DNA from: Weissella cibaria KACC 11862
GTDB lineage: Bacteria; Bacillota; Bacilli; Lactobacillales; Lactobacillaceae
Assembly: GCF_000193635.1 (NCBI RefSeq)
Contig: NZ_AEKT01000049.1
Span: 59,074 to 123,073, forward strand
DNA length: 64,000 nucleotides
Direction of reading: 5' to 3'
The notes under the pieces are model-generated. The model searched no databases, was not told where the DNA came from, and saw nothing but the letters and a program-made list of their open reading frames with translations. Positions 25,716 to 34,055 of the stretch are shown piece by piece. The position numbers and the translations under genes were made by a program. Within the stretch, counting starts at the first letter, position 1. Each line of letters starts with the position of its first letter.

Positions 25716-26414
25716 ATGAAAGATACAAACGAACTTAAGAAGATGGCTGGTTACCGTGCGGCAGAATTTGTCGAGGATGGCATGGTCGTCGGCATCGGAT
25801 CTGGTTCAACCATTGCATACGTCATTGAAGCACTTGGCAAGCGCGTTTCAGAAGAAGGTTTGAACATCATTGGTGTCCCAACTTCTGACAAGACACGTCG
25901 CACTGCCGCAAAGCTTGGTATCTCGATGCACAACATCGATGACGTTGACCACATTGATTTAACAATCGACGGGGCTGACGAAATCGATCCTGATTTTGCT
26001 GCCATTAAGGGTGGTGGGGCGGCCCTGCTCTGGGAAAAAATCGTTGCCGTTAATTCAACGCGTAACATTTGGGTCGTCGACGAAGGTAAGTTAGCCCCAA
26101 AGCTAACCCACTACCTACCTGTCGAAGTCATCCCATACGGATCAGACCAACTATTCAAGCGTTTGGATGCTAAGGGCTACAAGCCTTCATGGCGTTTGGA
26201 TCAAAATGGTAACCCTGTCCGAACTGACTCGGCTAACTTCTTGATTGATTTACATCCCGCTGATATTACGGATCCCTTCACATTAGGGCGCGAATTGACG
26301 AGCATGGTTGGTGTTGTGGAACACGGTTTGTTCCTAAACATCGTGGACACCGTCGTCGTTGGTCGCCAAGATGACGTCGAAATTTTCGACGCTCACCCAC
26401 AACCACTTATCTAA
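25716..26414 (+). CDS. rpiA: Ribose-5-phosphate isomerase A
   Basis: A 232-residue RpiA interconverting ribose-5-phosphate and ribulose-5-phosphate in the pentose phosphate/phosphoketolase network. Visible motifs are GIGSGSTIAYVIEAL, VPTSDKT, DLTIDGADEIDPDFAAIKGGGAALLWEKI with the catalytic Asp/Glu/Lys, and VEHGLFLNIVDTVVVG at the C-terminus. Start at ATG 25716, preceded by GGAAG; the extra five residues of the longer frame are not needed. Monocistronic, divergent from mutY. Confidence 0.95.
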   Translation: MKDTNELKKMAGYRAAEFVEDGMVVGIGSGSTIAYVIEALGKRVSEEGLNIIGVPTSDKTRRTAAKLGISMHNIDDVDHIDLTIDGADEIDPDFAAIKGGGAALLWEKIVAVNSTRNIWVVDEGKLAPKLTHYLPVEVIPYGSDQLFKRLDAKGYKPSWRLDQNGNPVRTDSANFLIDLHPADITDPFTLGRELTSMVGVVEHGLFLNIVDTVVVGRQDDVEIFDAHPQPLI

Positions 26415-26422
26415 AATCATTA

Positions 26423-26449
26423 AGGCACCGTTAAATCGGTGCTTTTTTA
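26423..26449 (+). terminator. Terminator after rpiA
   Basis: GGCACCGTTAAATCGGTGC hairpin followed by TTTTTT. Confidence 0.85.
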
Positions 26450-26509
26450 TATGAATTGTTTCATTTTTATGACAAAATGAACCTACAAAGTATGAGGAGG
26501 TATTTTGAG

Positions 26510-27079
26510 ATGGTGACAATGTGGCAAGCATTTAAAAATTTCTGGCGTGGGTACGTCAACTTCACGGGACAATCAACCCGCGCTGAATATTGGTGGATGG
26601 CCCTCTGGCAATTTATCATTTGGACAGTTTGGGTCATCTTGTTGGTTGCTTCCTTAGTGGCTGATGCATCTTTGCACGACGTTGATGACAAGGTGATTAA
26701 TCATGCCGATTTTGGTGACGCCGTGCACTTTATGTTCACCAGCACACCCATTTTGGCAGCCGTTCTAATTATTGGCGCTATCTTGTATTTGGCCATGATT
26801 TTGCCAAATATCGCGCTATTGATTCGCCGTTACCGCGACGCCGGTACGGCCACTTGGCTCGCTTGGGTCATTTGGATTTTGAGTGCTGTGGGTGGCGTTG
26901 TGTCTAACGTCAACTCTGATCAACATTTTGCAATCGCCTTTAGTTTCACTGGACTATTCGGAATTATTAGTTTCATCTTGACCGTTTTGCCCACTGATTC
27001 ACTGGCTGGTATCACTGGGATTGGTCGTCCGCAAAACGAGACGCCATCATCATTCAACGATGATGATAATGAACTTTAA
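26510..27079 (+). CDS. DUF805 membrane protein
   Basis: A 189-residue inner-membrane protein of DUF805. The N-terminal FKNFWRGYVNFTGQSTRAEYW is the family signature, followed by four hydrophobic segments, with LIRRYRDAGTATWLAW in the loop between helices 2 and 3. AGGAGG nine bases before the ATG at 26510 fixes the start; the 18 extra codons upstream are non-coding. No function is known. The C-terminus is acidic (NDDDNEL). Confidence 0.85.
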   Translation: MVTMWQAFKNFWRGYVNFTGQSTRAEYWWMALWQFIIWTVWVILLVASLVADASLHDVDDKVINHADFGDAVHFMFTSTPILAAVLIIGAILYLAMILPNIALLIRRYRDAGTATWLAWVIWILSAVGGVVSNVNSDQHFAIAFSFTGLFGIISFILTVLPTDSLAGITGIGRPQNETPSSFNDDDNEL

Positions 27080-27080
27080 T

Positions 27081-27120
27081 AAATAAAGCGGTTGGGACAG
27101 AAGTCTCAACCGCTTTATTT
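27081..27120. terminator. Bidirectional terminator
   Basis: AAATAAAGCGGTTGGGAC and GTCTCAACCGCTTTATTT form a stem of about 17 bp between the convergent DUF805 and DUF4956 genes. Confidence 0.85.
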
Positions 27121-27121
27121 A

Positions 27122-27808
27122 TTAGTATTCATCGGCAATCAAGTTATATTGCATCGCAATACCCAAATTACCATTCGTTGTCCGCAAAGCATCAATAAAC
27201 GCTTTTTCATCAACCCCGGATTTCATGCGCAACAAGTATTGTAACTCAAACAACGAACCCAATTCTGTGGTCTTAACACGCTTGAGCACAACCTTTTGCG
27301 CGTACTGTTTCAGCACATCTTCTACCATTTGCTTATCATACATATCTTCCGGCACCGTCAACTTTAATAATTGATCGGTTGTTTCGTGACCGCCAAAGTT
27401 CAAGACATTCATCAGCAACATCGCGACTAGCAAGATAATTGCCGAAATGACCGCATAAGCTAGGTAACCCAGCCCAGAAGCCAACCCAATGGCCATTGTC
27501 ATCAGAACATACGTAATTTCAGCTGGATCACCCGGTGCTGAACGAAAACGGATAATTGAGAAAGCACCAGCTAAAGAAAAGGCGCGGGCCACATTATTAC
27601 CCACTAACATGATAATGACCGCGATTACGACCGGCAATAAAACCAGCGTAAATGAAAACTTCTGTGGTGACACGCGTGAGTTATAAGTTTTTAGATAGAC
27701 AAGCGCAGTCACTAAACCAAGCAACATCGCCGTCGCCATTGCAAGAATAAACGTCGGTAATGTGACGCTCGTCCCTGAACTTGTTGTTGTAAAAATTGAA
27801 TTAAGCAT
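27122..27808 (-). CDS. DUF4956 membrane protein
   Basis: A 228-residue protein with about four N-terminal membrane helices, the family signature AFSLAGAFSIIRFRSAPGDP in the second to third loop, and a soluble C-terminal part of about 90 residues. DUF4956 genes are regularly next to VTC-type polyphosphate polymerase genes in Firmicutes, as here: the start lies inside the end of the VTC gene (8-bp overlap). Function unknown; a membrane partner, possibly a channel or anchor for the polymerase, is inferred from linkage alone. Confidence 0.82.
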   Translation of the reverse strand: MLNSIFTTTSSGTSVTLPTFILAMATAMLLGLVTALVYLKTYNSRVSPQKFSFTLVLLPVVIAVIIMLVGNNVARAFSLAGAFSIIRFRSAPGDPAEITYVLMTMAIGLASGLGYLAYAVISAIILLVAMLLMNVLNFGGHETTDQLLKLTVPEDMYDKQMVEDVLKQYAQKVVLKRVKTTELGSLFELQYLLRMKSGVDEKAFIDALRTTNGNLGIAMQYNLIADEY

Positions 27809-28547
27809 GTGTAAAATCCTTTTCCATTAGCATTTGATACGCAGTCGCATGACGTTGAAACCCATCCTTTAGACCGCGTTCGAATTTTGAAAATCGCGTT
27901 GGCCGGAGCTTGTATTCGCCCAAAATTTGGCGCAAAAAACTAGGCATCCCCAACTCGGTTTTAATCTCCATCAACACCATCCCTGGTTTTAATAATTGAT
28001 AGCCAATCGTCTCAGTTGCAATATCTAGTTCAGCCATGTCATATCGTACATTCCGGTCAAACGAAATCCGCAAATCACTGGTCGCCTGGGTCGCATGCAA
28101 CGCTACGCGATCGTAAGCAATTTTAATCACCGGGTCTTGTTGTTGGACCCGCAGCGCAGCCACCTCGCGCGTAATTTGATTCGTTGGTAAAACTTGCGTC
28201 ATTAAAAAGGCCGTCGCCGTTTGATAATCAACCGTTACGCGTCGCTTATACGTCTTCTTCAAGAACTTCTTCTTGATTTCTAGAAACGCCGGCTCACTCG
28301 CACGAGCCGGCCCGTACGTTCGCAAACGTAGGCGTTGTTTAAATTCATTCAATTCCAACCGCAATGCCTGCTGTGAGACGACATCCGTAATTGACGCAAA
28401 GTATAACGATTGAATCGGGTACCAATCACCGGCCTGATTATACTTATCAAGTCGCATCTTACCGGAATTAAGTAGCTGCTGAATAATTTTGTCGACCTGA
28501 TCAGCCGTAATTAAATACTTCACTTCATATCGATTAAATACTTGCAT
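27801..28547 (-). CDS. VTC-domain polyphosphate polymerase-like protein
   Basis: A 248-residue cytosolic protein with the VTC tunnel fold signature: RYEVKYLI at the N-terminus, KQRLRLRTYG, FLEIKKKFLKKTYKRRV, AYDRVA, DLRISFDRNVRY and LMEIKTE. These are the Arg/Lys and Glu residues that line the active site of yeast Vtc4, which makes polyphosphate from ATP. In bacteria the stand-alone domain is linked with DUF4956 and secreted proteins; its product has not been settled. Middle gene of the operon at 27122-29998. Confidence 0.8.
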   Translation of the reverse strand: MQVFNRYEVKYLITADQVDKIIQQLLNSGKMRLDKYNQAGDWYPIQSLYFASITDVVSQQALRLELNEFKQRLRLRTYGPARASEPAFLEIKKKFLKKTYKRRVTVDYQTATAFLMTQVLPTNQITREVAALRVQQQDPVIKIAYDRVALHATQATSDLRISFDRNVRYDMAELDIATETIGYQLLKPGMVLMEIKTELGMPSFLRQILGEYKLRPTRFSKFERGLKDGFQRHATAYQMLMEKDFTHA

Positions 28548-28561
28548 GACTCTTCCCCCCG

Positions 28562-29998
28562 TTATTGCGGCATGCCACCCATTGGGCCACCAGCCATACC
28601 TTCTGTCAAACCAGACCCGGCCGTAACAGCAGTCGTTGTTCCCGCGACACTCACTTGATACGAATTACCAGCTGTAATACCCGTTGCAGCAACTGCTACG
28701 GTATCACCGTCAGCATTGGCCGTAAACGTCGCAATAACCTTGCCGGATTCATCGCTTACCTTAACCGCATCACCGGTTTTAACACCGTTCGGTAGCTTCA
28801 CATAAGCGCCATCGAAAGTTGCACCTGTACCAGTTCCACCATACAGCAACGTCCCACCGGTAAATGTCATGGTACCGTCAAGATCAACCGCTTCATTATC
28901 AGGCGATGAATTGATCATCGCGTTGATTGTACCGCCTGAAATTTTCACATCACCGTTCGAATCTAAGCCATCACCGCCAGCTAAGAACGCCAATTTACCA
29001 GCCGTAATATTTAAGATTGGCGTCGTGTAGCTCCCGGATGCGTTAACCGCATCATCCGTACTTGAAATAGTTGTATCACCACCATTCAAGTCGATCTCAT
29101 TTGCCTGCAGTCCTTCATATGAACTAGTTACCTTGACCTTACCGCCAGAAATAACTAACTTACGCTCGGCTGAAATACCATGGTTACCAGATTCAGTACC
29201 GGTCGCTACCGTAATATCGCCGCCCTTAATTTCAACTAACCCTTTGGTTTCATCATTGTCTTGATTCGATTCGATAGCATCATCCTTAGCCGTTACATTG
29301 ACCGTTCCATCTGTGATATGCACGGAATCATGTCCGACTAAGCCATCATTAGCTGCCTTGGCAAATAGAGTACCTGATTTAATTTTCAAATCGTCCTTGG
29401 TATATACTGCGTCCTTAGCATCGCCATTCACCGCCAGTGTTCCGTCACCCTTAAACGTCAAATCGTGGGTCGCATAGATAGCCCCTTTAACCTCATCAGT
29501 ATCGGCAATCGTCCCACCGTCAATTAGGTTAACGGAATTAGCGGCCGTTTCGATAACTGTCTTATCGGCATTCTTTTCATAAATAGCAGCTCCTTGACTA
29601 GCGGTCAAATCAACGCCATTCATAATAATCGTGACCGCATCCTTGTCGCCGGCATCAACAATGATTTGAGCGTCCGTTGCCGTCCCCGTAAAGTAGTACG
29701 TCCCACCTTTTGAAATTGTAACCGTCTTCCCTGACACCTTGACTCCTTCACCCGAAGTTGTCATCTTAGACAAATTAACAGTCCCTTTGGCGGCCACCTT
29801 GCCAGAAGCATCCCCAGTTTTAGCACTCGTGGGATAACTGGTCGTTACCGCAAGATTCGTCTTTTTAGTTGATAACGAACTTGCTGTTTGCGATGTTTGA
29901 TTATCACCTTGTGATTGCTGCGTTACCGCATACCCGGCACCACCGATTACTAATACGCCTGCCAACGCAAGCGTTGCAATTGTTTTCTTCGTTGTCAT
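28562..29998 (-). CDS. Secreted carbohydrate-binding-type beta-helix protein (DUF4353)
   Basis: A 478-residue secreted protein: an N-terminal hydrophobic signal (TIATLALAGVLVIGGAGYAV), a Ser/Thr-rich linker, then a long run of short repeats such as GGTIADTDEVKGAIYATHDL, FKGDGTLAVNGDAKDAVYT and IKGGDITVATGTESGNHGI, which predict a right-handed parallel beta-helix of DUF4353 type. The C-terminus ends in GGPMGGMPQ, without an LPXTG anchor. It heads the operon with the VTC and DUF4956 genes. In other genomes CotH-type kinases occupy this place. A TTTAAG box and -10 lie upstream. Confidence 0.75.
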   Translation of the reverse strand: MTTKKTIATLALAGVLVIGGAGYAVTQQSQGDNQTSQTASSLSTKKTNLAVTTSYPTSAKTGDASGKVAAKGTVNLSKMTTSGEGVKVSGKTVTISKGGTYYFTGTATDAQIIVDAGDKDAVTIIMNGVDLTASQGAAIYEKNADKTVIETAANSVNLIDGGTIADTDEVKGAIYATHDLTFKGDGTLAVNGDAKDAVYTKDDLKIKSGTLFAKAANDGLVGHDSVHITDGTVNVTAKDDAIESNQDNDETKGLVEIKGGDITVATGTESGNHGISAERKLVISGGKVKVTSSYEGLQANEIDLNGGDTTISSTDDAVNASGSYTTPILNITAGKLAFLAGGDGLDSNGDVKISGGTINAMINSSPDNEAVDLDGTMTFTGGTLLYGGTGTGATFDGAYVKLPNGVKTGDAVKVSDESGKVIATFTANADGDTVAVAATGITAGNSYQVSVAGTTTAVTAGSGLTEGMAGGPMGGMPQ

Positions 29999-30026
29999 AA
30001 TTATTACCTCGTGATTAAGTATCTTT

Positions 30027-30081
30027 ACTATGCGGGAGAAAGCTTAAACAACGACTTAACTGGGCTGATATGAACCTTAAA
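30027..30081 (-). promoter_or_regulatory. CiaR-like box and promoter of DUF4353-VTC-DUF4956 operon
   Basis: Minus strand TTTAAGG (TTTAAG at 30076-30081), GTTAAG (30055-30060) and TTTAAG (30043-30048), then 10 bp and CATAGT as -10 (30027-30032). The outer boxes are 33 bp apart. The half-site TTTAAG is that of Streptococcus CiaR; the canonical N5 spacing is not seen. Confidence 0.55.
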
Positions 30082-30107
30082 TTTTTTGAACAAAAAATGA
30101 CGATTCT

Positions 30108-30263
30108 TTTCGGAACACGTTTAAAAAAAGAGTGAGACGAAAGGCGCTTTGAACCTGATGATAACGTTGTTTGACCCGCTTATGCCTTGGCGCGCAGCGT
30201 AGAGGTGTAAGTGGGTCAAATGGCGTTATATTAAGGGTTCAGCCTTTCGGAACACGTTTAAAA
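30108..30263. repeat. Long inverted repeat flanked by 19-bp direct repeats
   Basis: TTTCGGAACACGTTTAAAA occurs twice as direct repeats (30108-30126 and 30245-30263). Between them are interrupted arms: CGAAAGGC, TGAACC, ATAACG and TTTGACCC on the left match GGGTCAAA, CGTTAT, GGGTTCA and GCCTTTCG on the right, with a central loop of about 30 nt. No ORF spans it. It looks like a small repeat or a structured transcript. Confidence 0.65.
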
Positions 30264-30306
30264 GGCCACCAATCGGCCGATTTCACATCGGTAGATTGGT
30301 GGCCTT
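30259..30306 (-). terminator. Terminator after GT2/NAGPA operon
   Basis: A stem of about 18 bp (AAGGCCACCAATC with GATTGGTGGCCTT plus inner ATCGG pairs) followed on the minus strand by CCTTTTAAA. Confidence 0.7.
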
Positions 30307-30314
30307 ACGCACCT

Positions 30315-30695
30315 TTAATTACCTTTAGATCGCTGTTTCAACCCGCCACCGACGCCAATAATCCAGAACAAGACGGCAAAAATACCATAACCGTATAGAT
30401 ATTGAGAGCCCGTTCCCGCAATCGTCAAGATACCTTGCAGGACTAACCAGATTGTTATTGACCAAATCGCCAAATTCGACCATTGCCAAAAACGTTGTAG
30501 CGCGAGTTGCCAGGTGACATCGATTTTCGTTAAAATCAGCGTCCCACGGATCAACGCGGGTATTAACGGTATCAACCACGCCCAATTCAGGCTCGCTGAT
30601 TGCACACCATGACCAAAATGATTATACACAAGATGGAAGATAAAAATAAAAATTGAAACGCCTACCCATTTTAGGACCGTTTTATATCGTTGCAT
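30315..30695 (-). CDS. Small membrane protein of GT2/NAGPA operon
   Basis: A 126-residue protein with four predicted membrane helices (about 8-26, 35-50, 70-90, 98-116) and a basic C-terminus (LKQRSKGN). I do not recognise a family. It begins 11 bp after the phosphodiester glycosidase gene, with AAGGAG before the ATG, and is the last gene of the operon, ending before a strong terminator. A helper role for the glycosyltransferase or glycosidase is inferred from position. Confidence 0.7.
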   Translation of the reverse strand: MQRYKTVLKWVGVSIFIFIFHLVYNHFGHGVQSASLNWAWLIPLIPALIRGTLILTKIDVTWQLALQRFWQWSNLAIWSITIWLVLQGILTIAGTGSQYLYGYGIFAVLFWIIGVGGGLKQRSKGN

Positions 30696-30706
30696 CTTTT
30701 GCTCCT

Positions 30707-31600
30707 TTAATTTGCGTAACCAAAATACAGCATATCTGACACTGCACGTTCGGATGACTGACCAGAACCACCAACTGGATTATTAATCACTTTACCGTTC
30801 AAAACCATTGTTGATGAGCCACCACCATCCAAATTATAAGCGTAGGTCGCACCGTGATCGGCCATCACATTAGCTAACTGATAGAGCGACAGACCAGTTG
30901 ATTCTGACGTACGACCATCTGAAACCACGACAATATAGTGATTCTTACCCACCTGACCAATGGCCGTCCGTGGGTTTGACGCCTGCGATTGCCCGACTTC
31001 CTCAGATTCAGAAACCGTCACTTTACTATTTTCTACAAGGGTCGGTCCGAAACTCAAAACTTGCTGCGCACCATCCTTCAGTAATGTACTAGCGCTAGTA
31101 TCAGTTTGATTAACTGACTTCATATTGCCATCGCTATCAATCACTAACGCATCCGTGTCCGCAGCAGCTGTATCACGGTACAGCGTACCGTTTCGAACGA
31201 CATATCCTGTGTCGCGGAAGCCGTAATAATCACCATTAATGGCAAATATTGCCTGATGATCACTCGCCATCGATGACGTGGTTTCTGTATAATTTCGGCC
31301 ATACGTATTATTAGCCAAGGCAGTCTGCAATAAACTCGGATCATCGACCGTAATATCTGCCACATAAACACTCGTGCCAGATACTCGTTCTGTTGTGACC
31401 TTAATTTTCATATGACTATCTTCATACGACGTTGCAGTCGTCTTAACCGAGCTCGTTTCTTTTTTAACCGTCGTCTTGACCTGCTTTGTACTCGTTGCAA
31501 TGGCCGTACCAGAGTGTTGCAGCATAAACGTATCTACCAACGTGAAACTCGTATAAAGCGTTAAGATGGTTGCGGTTATTAAATTTAATTTACGACTCAT
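30707..31600 (-). CDS. Phosphodiester glycosidase family (NAGPA domain) exoprotein
   Basis: A 297-residue extracytoplasmic protein: signal anchor at about 5-25 (LITATILTLYTSFTLVDTF), a short Thr/Lys-rich linker, then a NAGPA domain with FAINGDYYGFRDTGYVVRNG, NPRTAIGQV, VVSDGRTSESTGLSL and the family core YAYNLDGGGSSTMVLNG. Family members cleave N-acetylglucosamine from phosphodiesters. Its partner, the upstream glycosyltransferase, overlaps it by 11 bp, so they are translationally coupled and likely act on the same surface polymer. Confidence 0.83.
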   Translation of the reverse strand: MSRKLNLITATILTLYTSFTLVDTFMLQHSGTAIATSTKQVKTTVKKETSSVKTTATSYEDSHMKIKVTTERVSGTSVYVADITVDDPSLLQTALANNTYGRNYTETTSSMASDHQAIFAINGDYYGFRDTGYVVRNGTLYRDTAAADTDALVIDSDGNMKSVNQTDTSASTLLKDGAQQVLSFGPTLVENSKVTVSESEEVGQSQASNPRTAIGQVGKNHYIVVVSDGRTSESTGLSLYQLANVMADHGATYAYNLDGGGSSTMVLNGKVINNPVGGSGQSSERAVSDMLYFGYAN

Positions 31601-32669
31601 GAATTTGCTCCTGACGTTGCTTAAATACTAGTTGCTTTTGAATCAGGTAACTACCAATAAAGATAATGACATCGACCATGATTTTCACAGGAATTGGATG
31701 CGGAATAACCGTATCAACAAGTTGTAATAGCACAGCCGACAAAATCATCTGAACACTAAATAGGATGAGATATCGTCGACGATCACCCGCGACATTCTGA
31801 CTTCGGAACACCCAGCGCTGATTCAAACTGAAGTTAACAACGCCAGAAACCAGACGCGCTAGTACAGAGGCTAGCAACAATGTTCCTGTTGACGCATTAT
31901 GAAACACGGTCATTAACAACAATGCGAATAACAGTACGTCAACGCCGGCTGAAGTTAACGAAGACAAGCCAAATTTCAAGAAACGTCGATAGACTAAGAG
32001 CGAATCACGCACTGGATGAAAGTGCGTTCCTTCATTTTGCCCTTCGTAAATGATCTGAATTGGAATCATCGTCAGCTTGATTTGCAACGACTTTAATTCA
32101 AGCAGCATGTTCATCTCGTATTCAAAACGCTCTCCTTGCACATTAGCCATTGCAGGTAAAATCGCCATTGGTAGCCCGCGTAAACCCGTTTGTGTGTCCG
32201 GAATCGTCAGACCCGTTGCCAACTTCGTCATCTTACTCGTAATGGTATTCCCCCAATACGACTTTGCCGGCACTTGCCCTTTTTCAAAATTTCTAACGCC
32301 CAACACAAGACCTTGTTCGCCAGCCTCTAACACCTCCGCCATGTGAACGATATCGTCAATCGCATGTTGGCCATCTGAATCGGCCGTCACCATCCCGACA
32401 CTGTTTGGAAAATGTTGTTGGACATAACCAATCGCTGTTTTCAAAGCGGCGCCCTTCCCCCGATTGGTCTCATGAGTTAAAACAACAGCGCCTAACTCTG
32501 CCACTTGACCAAATATGGTTTGGAAGTGAATGCCTGATCCATCATCAACCACCACAACCGGGCGACGTGACACTTTGCGAATTGCCATCATAACAGTAAT
32601 AAAATTTTCAGTTGGTTCAAATGCCGGGATAACAATCACGGCATGGGTCCCTGTTTGTTCAATCTTCAT
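31590..32669 (-). CDS. Bifunctional GT2 glycosyltransferase / GtrA-like membrane protein
   Basis: A 359-residue fusion. The N-terminal GT2 domain (about 1-230) has VVVDDGSG, NRGKGAALKTAI and TADSDGQHAI, where the DSD is the metal-binding motif, as in dolichol-phosphate-type glycosyltransferases. The C-terminal GtrA domain (about 235-350) has four membrane helices (KFGLSSLTSAGVDVLLFALL, then VNFSLNQRWVFRS). Such pairs load a sugar on an undecaprenyl carrier and flip it. It is the first gene of the operon; a TTTAAG element lies 80 bp upstream. Confidence 0.85.
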   Translation of the reverse strand: MKIEQTGTHAVIVIPAFEPTENFITVMMAIRKVSRRPVVVVDDGSGIHFQTIFGQVAELGAVVLTHETNRGKGAALKTAIGYVQQHFPNSVGMVTADSDGQHAIDDIVHMAEVLEAGEQGLVLGVRNFEKGQVPAKSYWGNTITSKMTKLATGLTIPDTQTGLRGLPMAILPAMANVQGERFEYEMNMLLELKSLQIKLTMIPIQIIYEGQNEGTHFHPVRDSLLVYRRFLKFGLSSLTSAGVDVLLFALLLMTVFHNASTGTLLLASVLARLVSGVVNFSLNQRWVFRSQNVAGDRRRYLILFSVQMILSAVLLQLVDTVIPHPIPVKIMVDVIIFIGSYLIQKQLVFKQRQEQIHES

Positions 32670-32748
32670 AAGCAGTTCCTCGCTTTCTGTTCGTGGAACA
32701 TCTTATGATTTGTAACCGAAGCGAAACTTCAACCAGCCACAAACAAAT

Positions 32749-32754
32749 CTTAAA
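32749..32754 (-). promoter_or_regulatory. TTTAAG element upstream of GT2-GtrA operon
   Basis: Minus strand TTTAAGATTTGTTTGTG: one TTTAAG and, five bases on, TTTGTG (4/6 match), the N5 layout of CiaR sites. A clear -10 at the expected distance is not visible. Confidence 0.35.
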
Positions 32755-32758
32755 CGCA

Positions 32759-32802
32759 AAAACGCTCGAATTATCCAACCGTTAATCGGAAAATTCGAGC
32801 GT
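32759..32802 (-). terminator. Terminator after ciaH-like gene
   Basis: Minus strand AACGCTCGAATT pairs with AATTCGAGCGTT and leads into TTTTTG; separates ciaRH from the GT2 operon. Confidence 0.75.
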
Positions 32803-32816
32803 TCGCAACACCTGAT

Positions 32817-34055
32817 TTATTTTAATTTTTGGTTTTTCGACATCGTCATACTAAAGACTGTCCCATGTGGTTGATTATCAAGCACTTCAATCGAACCACG
32901 GTGCCCCTGCACAACCCACTTGGCAATCGCTAGTCCAAGACCGTGCCCACCCGTTGAACGGGAACGCGCTTTATCAACACGGTAAAAACGATCAAACAGA
33001 TGTTGCTTATCGGCATCCGGCACGCCTTTACCAGTATCAGAAACTTGCAATTTAATATTATTACCAGCCGCACTCGCACTAATCACAACGTTAGCACCTT
33101 CACCAGCATACTTTTGCGCATTATCAGTCAAAATCACCAATAATTGGCGCAGACGTTGGGCATCCCCGACCATCGGCAACGTTTCTGGTACATCAACCGA
33201 CAATGTTTGGCCCTTTTCTTCAGCATTAAATTCATAAATATCACCGACTTCACGCGCAATGGCGGCCAAATCAACGTCGGCAAACGCAAACAATGGCACA
33301 TCAGCGTCAGCTTGCGACAGCGTCAGCAAGTCACCGGTCAAATTATTCAAATGTCGGACCTCGGTTAACGCATTCGCGACGTTTTCCACTTGGTCCATCA
33401 CCGTGTCATTTGGCCGTTCAAGCATCCGTTCCAAGTTATTCTGAATAACCGTCATTGGCGTTTTAAATTCGTGGGCGGCATCAGCCACGAACGTCCGTTG
33501 TTGTGACCACGAACGCATAATTGGTCGCATATTGGCCCGAGTTAACGCAATCGCCATCAATAACAACGCAATTTCAGACAGTGCGAAAATCCATACCAGT
33601 CGATTCTGGAACGCATCAACCATCTCGTGTTCGGTCGTCACATCAACAAATGCCATTTGATCACCATGCCGGTAGAAAAAGTACCAACTACCCCGATATG
33701 ACTTCAAATAAACCTTGCCTTCTTTCAACGCCAACGCATCTTGGAACGTTTGGACATAGTCAGTCACTTGGGCAGTTTGCAACGGCCGGTCAAACCCACT
33801 TTGCGGGGCAAATGCCTTTTCGACACGTTCCTGCGCATTGCCGTACATCACGACCCGGAACTGGCTAATAGTAAACGTCCCAATCAACGAGAACACCATC
33901 GTAAAACCGACGACCATCAAAATAGTCATCTTCACCTGTTGCGGTAGCGAAGCGCGGATTCTTTGCAACCACTTGGGTAGTTTTATTTTCGCGAAAAACG
34001 CCCTGATTTTTTCAAGCATCACGGCGATTTTCGACTGTTTTTCAGTTGGCACCAT
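32817..34055 (-). CDS. ciaH: Sensor histidine kinase, CiaH-like
   Basis: A 412-residue kinase: helix 1 around 44-66, an extracytoplasmic sensor domain of about 85 residues (KEGKVYLKSYRGSWYFFYRH), helix 2 around 152-172, then HisKA with ADAAHEFKTPMTVIQNN (His195) and HATPase with GGHGLGLAIAKW. No HAMP is obvious. The start codon overlaps the stop of the regulator gene by one base (TAATG). Identified as CiaH by its partner. In streptococci CiaRH responds to envelope and sugar conditions; the signal here is unknown. Confidence 0.82.
   Translation of the reverse strand: MVPTEKQSKIAVMLEKIRAFFAKIKLPKWLQRIRASLPQQVKMTILMVVGFTMVFSLIGTFTISQFRVVMYGNAQERVEKAFAPQSGFDRPLQTAQVTDYVQTFQDALALKEGKVYLKSYRGSWYFFYRHGDQMAFVDVTTEHEMVDAFQNRLVWIFALSEIALLLMAIALTRANMRPIMRSWSQQRTFVADAAHEFKTPMTVIQNNLERMLERPNDTVMDQVENVANALTEVRHLNNLTGDLLTLSQADADVPLFAFADVDLAAIAREVGDIYEFNAEEKGQTLSVDVPETLPMVGDAQRLRQLLVILTDNAQKYAGEGANVVISASAAGNNIKLQVSDTGKGVPDADKQHLFDRFYRVDKARSRSTGGHGLGLAIAKWVVQGHRGSIEVLDNQPHGTVFSMTMSKNQKLK

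Noticed and set aside
30315-30585. Alternative frame of 86 codons in the small membrane protein gene
   Set aside because: The longer frame has a ribosome site, four membrane helices and operon placement; the other is a shadow.
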